In this document: one piece after another, positions 1 to 12,611 of the stretch | How positions within the stretch are numbered: position 1 is the first letter of the stretch | Layout: each line of letters opens with the position of its first letter | Assembly: GCA_019914945.1 (NCBI GenBank) | Contig: CM034099.1 | Span: 5,766,001 to 5,830,000, forward strand | Reading direction: 5' to 3' | DNA length: 64,000 nt | DNA from: Typha latifolia | Taxonomy: Eukaryota; Streptophyta; Magnoliopsida; Poales; Typhaceae | The notes under the pieces: model-generated | What the model was told of the DNA's origin: nothing | Databases searched by the model: none | What the model saw: only the letters and a program-made list of their open reading frames with translations | Translations under genes and position numbers: made by a program

Positions 1-2169
1 GTACGTGCCTCGGTTGCTCTCAGTCCACTCACCATAATCCATTCTGGAGTAGTAAAAACCGTCTTGTTAAGAGATACAAGAAAGGGAACACAGCATGAGC
101 TTACAAAAGAAAAATTCTAGCTAGATGATCTACATACCCAACAACAAAAAAGGAATATCCATCCATGTGATAGCTCTGAACAGTAGTATCATTGTTCTGC
201 AGTATAATTTCCACAAAACCTTTGTACGAACCATTGATCACAGATCTTCCAATTCTAGGTGGTCTGTTAAGTGGGCTACTAGGAAAATCAAGTGTGTATA
301 TTCCCTTCAAGTTGTAGAGATCAGCAAGCCTTAAAGGAGTATCAGGTGGAGAATAAGAGATTCCATTTAATGTCTTCCGGCGTGTTCCATTGATGACCGC
401 AGGCGGTTCATTCTTCAGTACATAAACTTGAGTGACATTAATAGAACCATATTTGTAGGATCCCTGTGGATTGGGGCGCGCAGCACCAGTGCTGACATTC
501 ATTCTGAGAAAATAACAAGTCATCAGAAATAGCACCTAAAACGACGCAATTTTACAACAAATAAAACAGAACACAAAGCAAAAATCATATAACTCAGTGT
601 GTAAAGACCTGATTGATCTCGCCTGGTTCATCGAGAAATATTTGTCATAGAAATCGTTAGGAGGATCAGGGAGAGGACCAGAGGCTTTGCCATTGGAGTT
701 TGAATAATGCAAAACAGCAACACCAGTAACTCTTGTCCAAAGTGACTCATTTACAAACCTAGCACTTGCCACAATGTAGTAGTCGCTGCTTGCGTTCTGA
801 TTCATTGTGGCCAAGAAAGAGTAGGACTGACCCACATGGATATCTAGGGTGGTGTAGTTCTGCTGCACAGTATACAATCCTTCTGTCTCTACAAGAAGCA
901 TGTTGTGGTTCTGAATTCTGAAGTTCAAGCTTGTTGAGATGCCAACATTGTGTATCCGAAACCGATATGTTTTGCCTGTTCCAAGAACCTCAATTTTTAA
1001 GATATTACCGGACAGAAATATTATGGCAATCAGCCAAAAAGAATAACAGAGCCGGTCTACCTAATGTTGGTAACCAAATTTCGCTACTGACAATTTCAAA
1101 GCCAAAGCTACTGATAGAACGAAGGAAAGATGGCTAATATAACTGTAGAAAGCTCTATTTTTTCTTCATCAAAACAGCCATGAAGTATACCTGGTTCAAC
1201 GTTGATTGTTTCATACTGAATGCCATCCGGAACAAGTGTGGCATTGTACCGGTACGGCCCCTTCCCATTCATTAGAACACCATCAGGCATTCCTAGATCC
1301 TTCCCATCATCAAGCATCTTCCTCAAGTCCTATAATCCACATCAAGTTGAAAATAGAAACTCCATGCCTACCAAAATCTCAAACCAAAAAAAGATTCTAC
1401 AGACCGTGTGGTTCTTGTTGTACCAATCACCAATGAAGAGGGTGATATCCCCGTCAGGCTTCCCGAACGGCACGGCGATCACGGCCCGGTTATTGACGGT
1501 GATTCCGCCAAATCCCCCGGCAGCCCTTTGGAAGCCCACGGAGGGGAAGTAGAAGAAGCTACCAATCTGGTCCTTGACTTGGAACTGGTAGGTCCAATTC
1601 CACCCTGAAGGAATGGGGCAGTTGGTCCCCAGGACCCCATCCTGCCAACAATTCTTCCTCTGTTGGATTCCGTTCCTGTCAAAAGCCCCTCATACAATAA
1701 AAAATTCAAGAAAACTGAAACAAAGATCCCTCCTTTTCTCATTTCCTTCATGTCAAACCTAAATGAAAGTGAAGAAGAAGAGCCCAATCTATATATATCT
1801 ATATAAAGATCCAAACTTGGAGTGACCATACCATGTAATCAGCAAGGGCTCGTCCAAGCTATTGAGGACATTAACAACCACGTTCCAGTTCGTGGTAATG
1901 TTCACGACAGGACCCGGAAATTGCTTGTTAATTGCTATCACCTGCAACAACTCAAGATTAAAAGTACAAAAAAAAAAACAACCAACTTGGCATTTTTACA
2001 AACATTTAAAAGGGAACTGCAAGACCACCTGCTGCTCGACGCCAAGAGGAGCAGCGGTGATGTAGGAGACGTCCCAGTCGAAGTACGCGAAGGGGTCCCC
2101 GGCGTAGGCGGCGCACGCAAATATTAAAGCCACCGCCGCCGCCGCCAAAGAGAACACCGGCGTCGCCAT
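1..2169 (-). CDS. SKU5-similar (SKS) cupredoxin-domain protein, 3' end beyond window
   Basis: Member of the plant SKU5/SKS branch of the multicopper oxidase superfamily, which are secreted or cell-surface proteins linked to directional growth and wall expansion. Exons on the minus strand: 2169-2029, 1941-1832, 1675-1405, 1329-1191, 975-609, 503-138, and 43 to beyond position 1; all junctions are GT/AG and in phase, giving 479 residues before the edge against about 590 for the family. The N-terminus is a signal peptide (MATPVFSLAAAAVALIFACA) followed by the first cupredoxin domain. Where true oxidases have copper-binding HWHG and HGH motifs, this protein reads TWNGI and SFFYFPS, so the copper ligands are absent, as is usual for SKS proteins. 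Many N-glycosylation sequons are visible. The last part of domain 3 and any GPI signal lie outside the window. A GA-repeat leader and a telo-box lie just upstream. Confidence 0.9.
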
Positions 2170-2181
2170 TACTATTGCAGT

Positions 2182-2185
<4 letters not shown>

Positions 2186-2221
<36 letters not shown>
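2186..2221. repeat. (CT)n microsatellite in SKS leader
   Basis: Uninterrupted CT repeat of about 36 bp lying 17 bp upstream of the SKS start codon. On the coding strand it is a GA tract in the 5' leader or core promoter. Similar tracts abut the starts of EMC2, DUF819 and L9 in this window. Confidence 0.9.
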
Positions 2222-2224
<3 letters not shown>

Positions 2225-2291
2225 GTACAACTTTAACTGCTTTCGGTTACATTACAGTGCATCTTTTATGAGCGTTCTCTGTCTTCATCTC

Positions 2292-2299
2292 TAGGGTTT
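2292..2299 (-). promoter_or_regulatory. telo-box (AAACCCTA) upstream of SKS
   Basis: Exact AAACCCTA on the coding strand, about 123 bp upstream of the SKS start. The short interstitial telomere motif is a known promoter/leader element of plant growth-related genes. Its role here is inferred from position only. Confidence 0.4.
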
Positions 2300-3719
2300 G
2301 GATGTCTCTGTTGCTTATAACAAAAGTAGAAACTATTCAAACAAAATCTTAAAAAAAGAAGAAGAAGGTGGATATATAATTCATTTTAATCGTTGGTTTT
2401 CTTTTTTCTTATTTTTAATTCAAATTTTTTTATTTGTAATGGAGTGTGCAAGGGTACGTAGCGGCCGCCAGTGAATCGCCAGTACATCATTAAAAAAAAA
2501 ACAATGTTAGCTAGAAAGCTCTCACAGGCAACACCGAAGTAAGCTAATCACGATGAAGCCTCGACACGTGGAGTCTGTAGACTGGTTACTAACCTACAGT
2601 TCTTTTTGACGGTCATATGAGTCGCCATTTGGAACATTCCGTAGCTTGGGCAGAGGAATGTCGGATTTGGTCAGACGTTACTTTTCTATTCATTTATTTT
2701 GGTCTCTTGGATCGAGCTTATATTATATTAAGAAAATAAGTTATATTACTTTTGTTCACTAACCACGGTACCAGATCTCCTCGAAAGTTGTGCAGATTCC
2801 ATAACTCATCAATCGAGAAAGTTAACCGGCGACCAACCGCTAGAATTTTCACCCAAGAATATTCATATAACATGATATTCTTTTTTACGTATTAATATAA
2901 GATTTACTAGAATCCCATATTCTTCTTCTTCCAAAAATAACACAACTATAATACTAAAACACTCTCACCAAAAGCGACTCATTTCTAAGTTATATTACAG
3001 TGAATGACGACGCTATAACTGGACTTCTATAGTATGAAATTAATGACAGTAATTATATTATTTAAAAATTATAATAGAGCTCAAATTAAGTTGATTCATA
3101 TTGAGTTATTAGAGAAATATATATATTATCAAAATTTTATAGAGTAATTAGATTAAATTACTTAATTTGCAATGGAGAGAAAGAGGAAAGAGAGGATATT
3201 AATGATCAAATATGCAATAATTGAAAGATGGTCAATGCACTAGGGACTGGTTGGGGCCACCTACAACTCCTACTTTGGTTCAGGTTGCCTCTATAGCTGC
3301 TCAAATGCTTCCTTTTCTTCCTATGAATTTTCCCAGATAGGTAGAAAGAGGCCCACCCAAACTATCTTTTTGAAACATAAATGGGTGATTCTTGTGCATG
3401 TATAGAAACTATAGAGAGTAAAAGCAATAACTTTGGTAGTTGATTTTGCATTACTTGATATCATTGCATCTCATTTGATTCGTGCATAAACAGTATGTAT
3501 TTGTAAATTAGACTTTTTTTTAAATATATTTTAATTTAATTTTGTATAAGATAAGTCAAGTTATATACAAAATCTTACTACAGATAGAAAATTACGATAA
3601 ATTTATAGATATTTCTTAAGTAATATTTCTATTACAGATAACATACTTATTCATAATTTAATAACCGTATACAATTTTTTACATAAAGTTATTCAAGATA
3701 ATTATTACGCTTACAACTA

Positions 3720-3724
<5 letters not shown>

Positions 3725-3762
<38 letters not shown>
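3725..3762. repeat. (TA)n microsatellite
   Basis: Perfect TA dinucleotide run of about 38 bp in the AT-rich spacer. No other feature is visible around it. Confidence 0.9.
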
Positions 3763-3766
<4 letters not shown>

Positions 3767-4680
3767 ACTAATTTTTTTTAATTTTATATATGAACCAAAA
3801 GGCCAAACGGTAAGCTAAAGGATGCAAAAAGAAAACAGATTAAAGGGCTTTTAGATAATGTACATATAGCATGTAATTTTTTTTTACCAAATATAATTCT
3901 TAATGGAGATTCAAACTTATGAACTATGGCATAATCTAATAAAATAATTATTCATATGTGCCTCAACCTATTTGTGTTTCTTTTGCCACCTTAATTTACA
4001 TCATCTAATAAAGTAGACTCTGCACATATTTCCACCAAACTGGGTTCTATTCCAGATCTACAAACCTTGTGTTCACCAAACAAAACTATTATTGACATCT
4101 TCTTGAAGTTTGAGAGCATCTTTGTTTCTGGGTGTTTGTGCTACAAAGCTTAAAAGGAGAGAAAATTTTGGAGCCAACTATATCGGTATCAGTGTAGTGG
4201 TATGAAGCTAATCATCATCAGTTTTGATGTTAAACAATGGTTTCAGCTTTACTTTTCAAATGTTCAAATTAAATAAGAGTGAAACAAATGAAATATATTG
4301 TAAGAAGTCTATGGCATGCATAATTATATTCCCTTCATTTCACCAAAAAAATTAAAGAAAATGAAAATAAACAGATGGAACTCTTTTGCATTGAATGTAG
4401 AGCAAAATTAGAAGTGGGATTTGATGCGTGCTCCTATGTCTGGGTTCATTTAAGTATATTATTGAATGTGTATTAATATATCGATCGTGCATATGTGACG
4501 ATTTTAATCGCATAAACTAAAATTTTATATCTTTATGTGTTTGTTTTTAATATGCAGAGACATAGAATGCACTGTATCGATGTGTTAGTATATATCAGAT
4601 AATGCGCCTATGTCGATATTCTTAGGCCGGCTCGTATGAAATTTATACCTCAACGATGCTTTTATATTTAGTACATAGGA

Positions 4681-6005
4681 TAAAAGTTTATTTATATTTA
4701 GACCCCTTAAAACTATTATCCATTTTTATATAGTTTCGTTCATATTTTCTTTTGTTGATATTTTGACCTCTTTAAACTATCTAATATTTTTCATCTTAGC
4801 GACACAGTAAACTAAAAATATCAAATAACTATTTTATCTTCAACTTCTCTATATTTACTCTACAACAGAGGTAAAATGATATTTAGAGCGATTAAAATTG
4901 ATCACCAATGATCAACTAAAAGATACGACATTATTGTTGTTGATGATTAATATTACAATTAGTGGATTGAGTTTATATTAGATTAGTGGTTAATTAATAC
5001 TTACGTTATCCAAACATGTATGGTTGTGTTAATATTTAAAATTTTAAACACATTGATCCGAGCACAAATCTATTAATACTTATAAGAGGTGATTAATAAT
5101 ATAAGCACCAACTTAACACGCCAGCGTGGCAAGGTTTCCAAATCCCGAAAATGCCCTCTCGAATCCGGCCAGATGCTGATAAAATCCACGTGAGCAGCCA
5201 TTGTCCAGTTCGGATCGTGTTGTTCTCACTTAGATATCCGACGTGGACATTTGTAAAGCACTTCCCGTGGGCCCACGTATACTTCCATCTGACGTGGAAC
5301 CTTCCAGGATATAAAGTTACATCGGAGAAGGATGTTTACGTAATTAGCGGGAAAAAGGAAGGGTTAATAGTAGTAATACAAGTCTCGTCAAAGGAATCGC
5401 TGCAAATACGAATAGATCCGACTTATCCGGCTTATTTTATCTTTTAAATAAGATTATTTATTAAAATTATCATTCTTTTTTTTTCTTATTTTTTTTTCTC
5501 TTTGTTCTTATAATAACAAGGATAGAAGGAGTGGAAGAATAATAATAATTAAAGAGTGCTCAAAGATTTTGAAGGATTCATTTGCTTTGCAAATAAGTAT
5601 TACTTAGGTAGTTAGGTGACATTGGATAATATTTCTGTCTCTTGACCAATTGCTAATTAATATTTATTTTCATTTGAAACATTCAAGAAGACTTTCATTT
5701 TCATCTTATAAGATTATATGCCCCATATAATAAAAAGATACAAAGATTAAAATACCCTTTTATTTATAATTACTATAAAAATTTTCTATCCAATTTTTTT
5801 TTTAAAAAAAATTATAAGGATAAATATGTTATATAGCTGCTCATGTAATTTAAATTTAATAATTTATAGATGAAAAAATAACGAAAACTAATAAAAAAGG
5901 TATTTAAGATATTTTTGGTAGTTTAGATTTTATGTCATTTGTTTTTCTTCGGAGGAGTTGTATGAAAAAAAAGCTAATAGTTCGGGGTCTAAGTAAAAAT
6001 ATTAT
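4681..6005. mobile_element. possible degenerate TIR element (MULE-like) upstream of BAG7
   Basis: The left flank (about 4681-4790) and the reverse complement of the right flank (about 5890-6005) share a TTTAGACCCC/CTTAGACCCC block followed by AACTATTA, and both are long AT-rich arms. This style of terminal repeat resembles the clear Mutator-like element at 60627-62104. No target-site duplication could be found and the arms are diverged, so the boundaries are approximate. It could be an old non-autonomous Mutator-type insertion or simply similar AT-rich sequence. Confidence 0.3.
5186..5341. promoter_or_regulatory. cluster of ACGT (bZIP-type) cores upstream of BAG7
   Basis: Five ACGT cores lie within about 155 bp: CCACGTGA (5186), CGACGTGG (5239), CCCACGTA (5273), TGACGTGG (5290) and TTACGTAA (5336). 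TGACGTGG matches the core of the plant unfolded-protein-response element, and CCACGTGA is G-box/ABRE-like. BAG7 is an ER chaperone in Arabidopsis, so a stress or UPR role is plausible, but the cluster is 0.85-1.0 kb from the start codon. Function is inferred. Confidence 0.4.
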
Positions 6006-6191
6006 TTAATAATTCTTATGATATCTGAAAATTCCCATGTTACCCTTCCCCGCCAATGCTATATTCCTCTTCTCCGGAAAGAGTTCATGGTCACCACGAC
6101 ACGGCCTCTTCATTCCCTTGTCTCTCAACTCCATTAGTAGTCTCCTCGCATACTCCTACCTCATCCTCCTCTCATCTCCCATCTCTCAACC

Positions 6192-8328
6192 ATGAGCCTC
6201 TTCAATCACTGCGACCTCTTCGCCCCTCCTCTCTCCCCCCATTTCCCCTCCTCATTCCACCCCTTCGACTACTACGCCGACGATTGCCTCGCCCTCGACC
6301 TCCTAAACCCTGGCCCATTCGATCTCCTCTGCCCCATCGATCCCTTCGCCGCTCCCGATCTCGCCTCCTTCCGCTGCTTCCGGGAGCGGGCGGAGACGGA
6401 GTTCTGCCTTAGGAGCCTCGCGGATCGGGTCACCACCCTCGAGCTCGGCCTCGGATTCCATGGAGACGTCGACCGGAAGTACAAGTGGAAGGCGGAGATC
6501 AAGGGGGACCGGAAGTATAAGTGGAAGGCGGAGGTGAAGGCGAAGGGGTCGGGAGAGAACAGCGTGAAGTGGACGAAGACGATCGAGGGCGGTAGGGTGG
6601 ACGGCGGAGATGTCAAATACACGTGGACGGAGAAGAGGAAGGGGTTGGGGGAGAAGAGCGTGAGGTCGGCGGAGATTGATGGGAAGAAGAAAAGGAAGGA
6701 GAACGCGTGCACCTCGCGCGTGGTCGAGATCGGTGATGGGAATCCTGGACCCATTGTTATGAAAAAGGTGCATTTTTAGAGTCAATTTCGCTAAAAAGTC
6801 GTTTTTTTTTTCTCGTTATCTTGGATAAGATGGCCCTTTGATTCTGAAGAAACTATAAGTTCCGAAGAAAGTAAGCCTTTTAGCCAATGTTGGAAGGTTC
6901 TGTTATCGAACTACTCTTTAATTATAACTAGAATTAATGCATCAAGCTTCTGTTCTATATGTCATCATGCTTGCAATCTTGAAGTTGATGAAGTTTCTCT
7001 CGATTTCTTTCTTCTAATGCTCGTTTCTTTCCGTGTTATTCCTTTTCTCTGTATATGATTTATTAGCTTTATTCAAGTTGATCTGTCTCCTTCATCAAAT
7101 TCCTTCTATTCTCCTTTTGTATAAGCATATCATGTATCAAGACTTGTACTTTGTGAAATCAACATAAATGGCATACAAATCGTACTTTGTAACTAATGGC
7201 ATGTCTATGTCTATTCGTTCAAAGTCTTTTGCCAGGAGATGTGACAAGGGTAAGCAGAGGGAATTGTCACCACAAGATGCTGCATTGCTAATCCAGATGA
7301 ATTTTAGAGCTCATCTGGCCCGGCGTTCTCAGGTGCTTCGCTGCCTTCGTGATCTGGCAATTGCCAAAGGGAAACTAAAGGAGATCAGAGCCTTGTTCTG
7401 TAACTTTTCTTATAGGCGCCGGATAGCCAATGATGCAGAAGAGCGCCAGAGGTTTGCTGAGAGAATTATTGTCCTCCTCCTGACTGTTGATGCCCTTGAG
7501 GTAGATATTTTTAGCTACAATGTTTGCTGGTGTTTCCGTTACATTTACTGATTGGTGAGCTTCTATTTTGCACTTGATTTGTTACCTATTAATGCCTAAA
7601 ACCTTTTGAGCACATAAAGTGGCATAATTCTATCATTTGCATCTCTTCGCAGCGTTACCATCTAAGAGGTGTTAAAAGTTTGGTGTAGCAGGTTTTGTGA
7701 TTCGCCTGTCTTTATGCATATGGTATCCTAGTGTGGAGCCATGAGATTATGAATGTGAAAGAAACCAAAGTTCATGGTGAAGGGCTAATTTTGCTTTGCA
7801 AGCAACTTTTCTCTGAAGTTATACCTTTTGATTGGAATGACCAGATTGGGAGCATTATGAAAAGCTTAAGATCCATATCCATTAATTAAACCATGCTGGT
7901 TTGGAAACTGATAAGGATATTTTATTATCTGAGTTTATAGCATCTGATACTGTAGGTTTACACCTCTCTAATGGATCTTATGATCTGTAAGTCATACTTA
8001 TCTGATACTTGTTTGCCTAGAAAATAAGAGAGAACTAAAAGATGTATTGTAACAGGCTTCTCATATTTGACAGAAATTCTCTCTTTCGACAAGTTCGCAT
8101 TTTCTAACTGTCCTTTCTATTCGGCTATCTTAGGGGACTAATTATATGGTAAGAGCAGCAAGGAAGTCTATGATTGAAGAACTCGAGATGATGCTGGAGG
8201 TGGTCGATCCTCAGCCTCCTGGGAATCTGAGATCATTGAGACATAGAAGATTTAATCTCCCGGATGGTGGATCTATCTCGAGGGTGATGACATCCGGTGT
8301 GGCGGAGATAGTCGAGATGCTTGGATAA
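6192..8328 (+). CDS. BAG7: BAG family co-chaperone, BAG7-like (IQ motif + BAG domain)
   Basis: BAG-family regulator of Hsp70-type chaperones; the closest Arabidopsis type, BAG7, sits at the ER and helps the unfolded protein response. Exons 6192-6767, 7225-7500 and 8134-8328 join in phase to give 347-348 residues. The N-terminal part is low-complexity and acidic. It is followed by two near-copies of DRKYKWKAEIKG (about residues 93-118) and a basic stretch. Exon 2 carries an IQ-type calmodulin-binding motif in AALLIQMNFRAHLARRS, then the start of the BAG helix bundle. Exon 3 holds the BAG core (VRAARKSMIEELEMMLEVVDP). The exon 2 acceptor at 7224/7225 was chosen because it is the only one keeping phase with the AAAAAG|GTGCAT donor. 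An out-of-frame upstream ATG at 6056 overlaps the start region if transcription begins that far up. Confidence 0.88.
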
Positions 8329-8584
8329 AAGGATCATTAGAATTTTCTGCCTTTCTATTGAAAAGGCAACTTATCGCTGAAACTTCCTTATTGAGATTGG
8401 TATAAAGAGCTATCGGTGCTGTTTGCAAGTGAGATTGGCATAAAGAGCTTTGGATGCTTGAGGTTTGGAAGAATGTCATTATTTGCAGTGTGTACTTGCA
8501 ATGGTTCTTGAACGGTTGGTTGAACTTCTCAAGCTGAACTGTTGTGTGTTTATGTAGAGTTTTCTGATGGTATTGTGCTAGAAG

Positions 8585-8590
8585 AATAAA
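8585..8590 (+). terminator. AATAAA near-upstream polyadenylation signal for BAG7
   Basis: Exact AATAAA about 257 bp after the BAG7 stop in a T-rich 3' region. Plant poly(A) signals are loose, so this is only the best candidate. Confidence 0.4.
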
Positions 8591-8599
8591 ACTTGTTGT

Positions 8600-11500
8600 T
8601 TGCCTGCTATGGTGTTAGTCAAAGAGCAAAAACAGCTAGCCGTATAAGGATGTTTACTTGTTCTCATTGTTTCATCTGTAAGTCATTTATTTTGGGTGCA
8701 TGTCACAATGTTGATGACAATCTTTCTGAAGCTTGATTAATTTAATGTCATGAATGTTCGTTGACACCTTTCAGTTGTCATATTATTATTCTACTGCTAA
8801 TCTGAGCCTTTTCTTAGCTTCTGGTTAGTGGTTTCTATTTCATCTCTCATCCAGAGGGAGATCGTGATGACTTCGTACACTATGCATCATAGAAATAATC
8901 TTAATTGGCAAGATTGGAAAAAAAATAATGAAGTATGATATTAACACTTTCACTGTAATAAAAAAGAAGATATGTTGGATGAATAGACACTTCCTTTAGC
9001 TCATATCATCAGGTATGTATCTATTACATGACTTTTCTTTACATGCTCATGCTTGTTGATAACCACATTCTCCCCTGTCAGCCATCGGAGGCAAATACTT
9101 TTCGGACTCTTCAACCGGTAACATTCTCGCCGGCTACATCTCCAATCAACTCAATGCTCATGCAATTCTCAGCTTCCTGCTTCAATTTAGCCACCATCCC
9201 TGCGCTCGGTCCTTATACGCTGATCACTAGCAACGACCATCATTAATGGGATGGGGTCGCTGAGGCTATGTGCTGAGAATGAGCTTGGGTGAGGAGCTGG
9301 TGGCCAGTCTTCTGCTAACAAGGCTCATGGTGGCTGAGGTTGCAGGGAAGATGAGATCAAAGAGAGCTAATAGTATGATTGTTTCTGTTCAATAGCACTA
9401 GATTGATATGAAAGAGGGAAGTGAGCATACACTTTGCAAGTGACAGGCTCCCAGTCTACAAGTGGCTCAAACAATGTTTGGCATCACCTTTATGGGACAT
9501 TATTGATTTATTTTCTTTCATTTTGATCTCAAGAGCAAAAATGTACCCATCCGAAGCCTTAGGGGCATCATATTCACTGGAACAATTATTGATCCATTTC
9601 TACATTCAGATGCCTCTTTTCCATAGCAATTCCTACATCAACAACATGAACCATAAATATCTGCAAGTCTATTTCTATCTTCTGTCGCACTTTGGCTACA
9701 AAAGATCGAAACCAAGATAAAAGAAATGAGCGAAGAGATTGAGAGAAATTTAACCAGTTGATGAAGTATGAAGATAAAGATGTTCTATCTCCGGTAGAAT
9801 GATCAAGAAATGGTAAATAAAGGGAACATTTTCAATCAAATTAATTTCTGACATGCTTCACGGAACATCTATAGGGATTAAACTTATCCATCACTGTTTA
9901 AATAACAATGTTGCAGAAGTGTCACAGTTTTCTTCCACATCCAGGGCAAACTACTGTTGTGGTAGCTTAAGCAGTCACCTTGGAACAGATAGACCAATCT
10001 CTGAGAAATGAAACCATTATTAATATTAGGAGAATGGAATGAGAACACAAAATATAAGGGAGTTGAAATCAAGACAAGCAAGGACTTAAATATAAGTCAC
10101 GGATAAATTTATGCTGGTGCATTAAGTCTTTCTATTATACAAATTATGTTTGCATATATCAAGTAGACTTCCAATTAAAAACTCAGCAGTATATTGAATG
10201 CATTCTAAGCCTCATATATCATATTTCGCAACAAAATAACCACTAAAAACTAGAATGTTTTTGAAGATGAACACATAGCTGCAACAATTCAGGCACGCCA
10301 CCATGCGTAGTATCAACCAAGGATCATTTCACGTACCATCAATACCATCTGGAAGGAGGACACTGTATCATACTTTACATTCTATATTCATTGAAAGTCA
10401 AAATAAATTACCTTAAGAATATAATTAGCTGCTTCGAAGCACCCAGGATAACATAAAATACTGTTCCTTCCATAAGAATGCCCATCATATGTAAGAAGCA
10501 CATGGCATTTATTCAACTATGTTTTTCCTTCTTACAAATTCAGGTTCTCACAAACATGGAAGTCTAGGAACTTCTCACACTAACCTCCATCCTTCAGAAA
10601 ACATTCAATGATTCATATATAGATTCCAAATTCACCACATCATATGACTAACTTATAGAAGTTAATGAGTTTGCAGATAGATGTCTTAGACATCTAGAAA
10701 CCTACTTAGAATATTCATCTTTGTTAGCATTAAAAAATTATAGAGGTTACTCGATATTATCGAATTCAATACTCTGACAAATGCTGGCTATTTTGGCCAG
10801 CATTCAAGAATGATTGCTTTCAGTCTTTTCCTTGTACAGTCCATTTTAGCCGACACATCTCAAATCTGTGTCACTCAAAATCTAGATTCAGATTTTATTT
10901 TGCAACAAAATAAGGCCTAAAAGACCAAAATAATTCAGAAGAAGTTAAGGGATGGCAGGAAGGAGGTTGTATGATTAAATACTTTGTAACAACATTATGG
11001 TTCATTTCCTTATTGATGATCTTAATAAGAAGATTGTTGATAAAGAATATCCAAAGAAATACCGGGTTATGTAGTTTGAAATCATTCTTACATGCAACAA
11101 TAAGGTGAAAAAAATCTTCCTTTTTATGGAAATGACAAGCCAAGAAATTCTATTGTAGTATATACATAGTCCTATACTAGAGAAAAGTTATATGCTTCAA
11201 TTTATGCAAGTACATCTACAAAAAGGAGTCATCCATCGATTACGATAGCTCATTGCTTCAAGTAAATTATACAACAACGACAACATAAATCACATGTATT
11301 GAGATGCACATCAGAGCACTAAACGATTTGCAGGGAGGGGCATGAAAGAACACACACACACACAAGGAACAAGGCAGACATTCTGTTGGCAGAAACAAAA
11401 CAGTGGCATTGCAGTTTACATGCTGAAATAACAAAATTGCAAGCTAAATTATCTTGTACATAAGAAACAATCATAATAATTTATTACTATGATGTCACAT

Positions 11501-11600
11501 ACGTAAAAAAACAATCTGCAGTATTCTAACAAATTCTGCATACTTGATCTTCTAGAAGCTATCAGGTCCAAGATGATCCAGTTTGTCTCTTTCAAGCACT
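8600..11600. other. convergent intergenic region between BAG7 and NFD6
   Basis: About 3 kb of AT-rich sequence between two convergent genes. The right-hand part (about 11150-11600) is probably the NFD6-like 3' UTR. A slightly GC-richer patch at about 9080-9370 has short open frames on both strands but no recognisable protein and several stops. I see no gene, tRNA or clear transposon here. Confidence 0.6.
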
Positions 11601-11607
11601 AGCATAC

Positions 11608-12369
11608 TCATGTGCCTGCAGGAACCATACATCTCATGTTGGTTTTGAAATAGGATAGATATTGCTAGTGATGCAAATAAACTTTAGACGTTTTGCCCAA
11701 TCACTATGAACTCCTATAACCCATTGGAATCTAAGAAAGTAGACAGCTTGGCTGCATATTCTCTAACTTGCTTCCGTTGTTAGACTCAGCAAACATGCAT
11801 ATCTTCCATTACGTAAAAGTAATAATAATCGTCTACCATAAGCAATCGACTTATTTGATATTTTCAAACTTTTGGAATACAAAGGATATATCATCAATAT
11901 TACCTACATGATCTGTTAAACAAAACAATCGAACAATTTCTAGATTTACATTCATATTTGGAATATTAAACATAGAGTGAGAAGAGTACCCTGTGAGAGA
12001 GCCCGACAGCTCCGCGACGACGAACTGAGGCACGAAGTCAACCTCGCCGCCGCAACCGCACTGTGGAGTGGGAGAAGAGATCCACTGCAACCTGCCAATT
12101 CTACGGGTAGCCTAAAGAAACACCCCCAAAATGTCATCTTTAGTAAAGAAAATCACATAATTAGGGCAAGAAAGAACACAACCCAGATTGCAGAAAGTAG
12201 GATTGGAGATGGAGTACCTGGAGAAGGAGCGGAAACGGCGAGAAGCGGCTATGCTCGTAGAGCATTGAGGAGAAGTAGGAGATGGAGATGGAACTTTGGA
12301 TTTGGCGAGGAAGGATCTGATTGAGGAGAAAGCGTTTCGATTTAGGGATCTGAGGCCAGTCGAAGCCAT
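11608..12369 (-). CDS. NFD6: NUCLEAR FUSION DEFECTIVE 6-like organelle protein
   Basis: Small organelle-targeted protein of the NFD6 family; the Arabidopsis member is needed for polar nuclear fusion in the female gametophyte. Exons 12369-12218, 12111-11990 and 11615-11608 give 93 residues. The first 50 residues form a Ser/Arg-rich transit peptide. Exon 2 carries the family core, LPVELAGCSGSLLPLHSAVA followed by AARLTSCLSS and RSCRALSQ. The third exon adds only the last residues, so the protein ends LSQGT; several family members have such short, alternatively spliced tails. Reading through the exon 2 donor would give another short tail. It is transcribed head-to-head with EMC2. Confidence 0.85.
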
Positions 12370-12611
12370 TGGATTTGGAGGAAGAGAGGAGGAAAAGAAG
12401 AGCGAGGAGGTTTAGGGTTTTTTGGAAAGAATATTTGCATATAACCCGTCTAGAAGACTTATCATTTTTGCATATGCCCCCTCTAGAAAAAGAGAATCTT
12501 CCATGATATTTTATTTACGGTAAAAAAAATCCACAGATCTATCTAGTAACTGAGAGGATCCGAACCCGGTTGTATAAGAATCCGATGGGAACTCGATTAC
12601 TGTTCTAGGTG

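Larger units (their letters stand above)
2230..6190. other. AT-rich intergenic region between SKS and BAG7
   Basis: About 4 kb with no credible gene. It is AT-rich with frequent stops in all frames. It holds a TA microsatellite, a possible TIR element (4681-6005) and, inside that, a less AT-rich stretch (about 5115-5440) carrying several ACGT cores. A 98-codon open frame at 5151-5447 resembles nothing I know and coincides with this promoter-like stretch, so I do not call it a gene. Confidence 0.7.

Noticed and set aside
2459..2475. GTAGCGGCCGCCAGTG, a NotI-containing word like a cloning-vector polylinker
   Set aside because: Only about 13-15 bases agree and both flanks are ordinary AT-rich plant sequence; most likely coincidence rather than vector contamination.
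5151..5447. 98-codon plus-strand open frame
   Set aside because: No recognisable domain, lies over a promoter-like ACGT cluster, and no splice partners.
9028..9720. Open frames of 72 and 99 codons between BAG7 and NFD6
   Set aside because: No protein similarity I can recognise, no splice structure and stops in the alternative frames.
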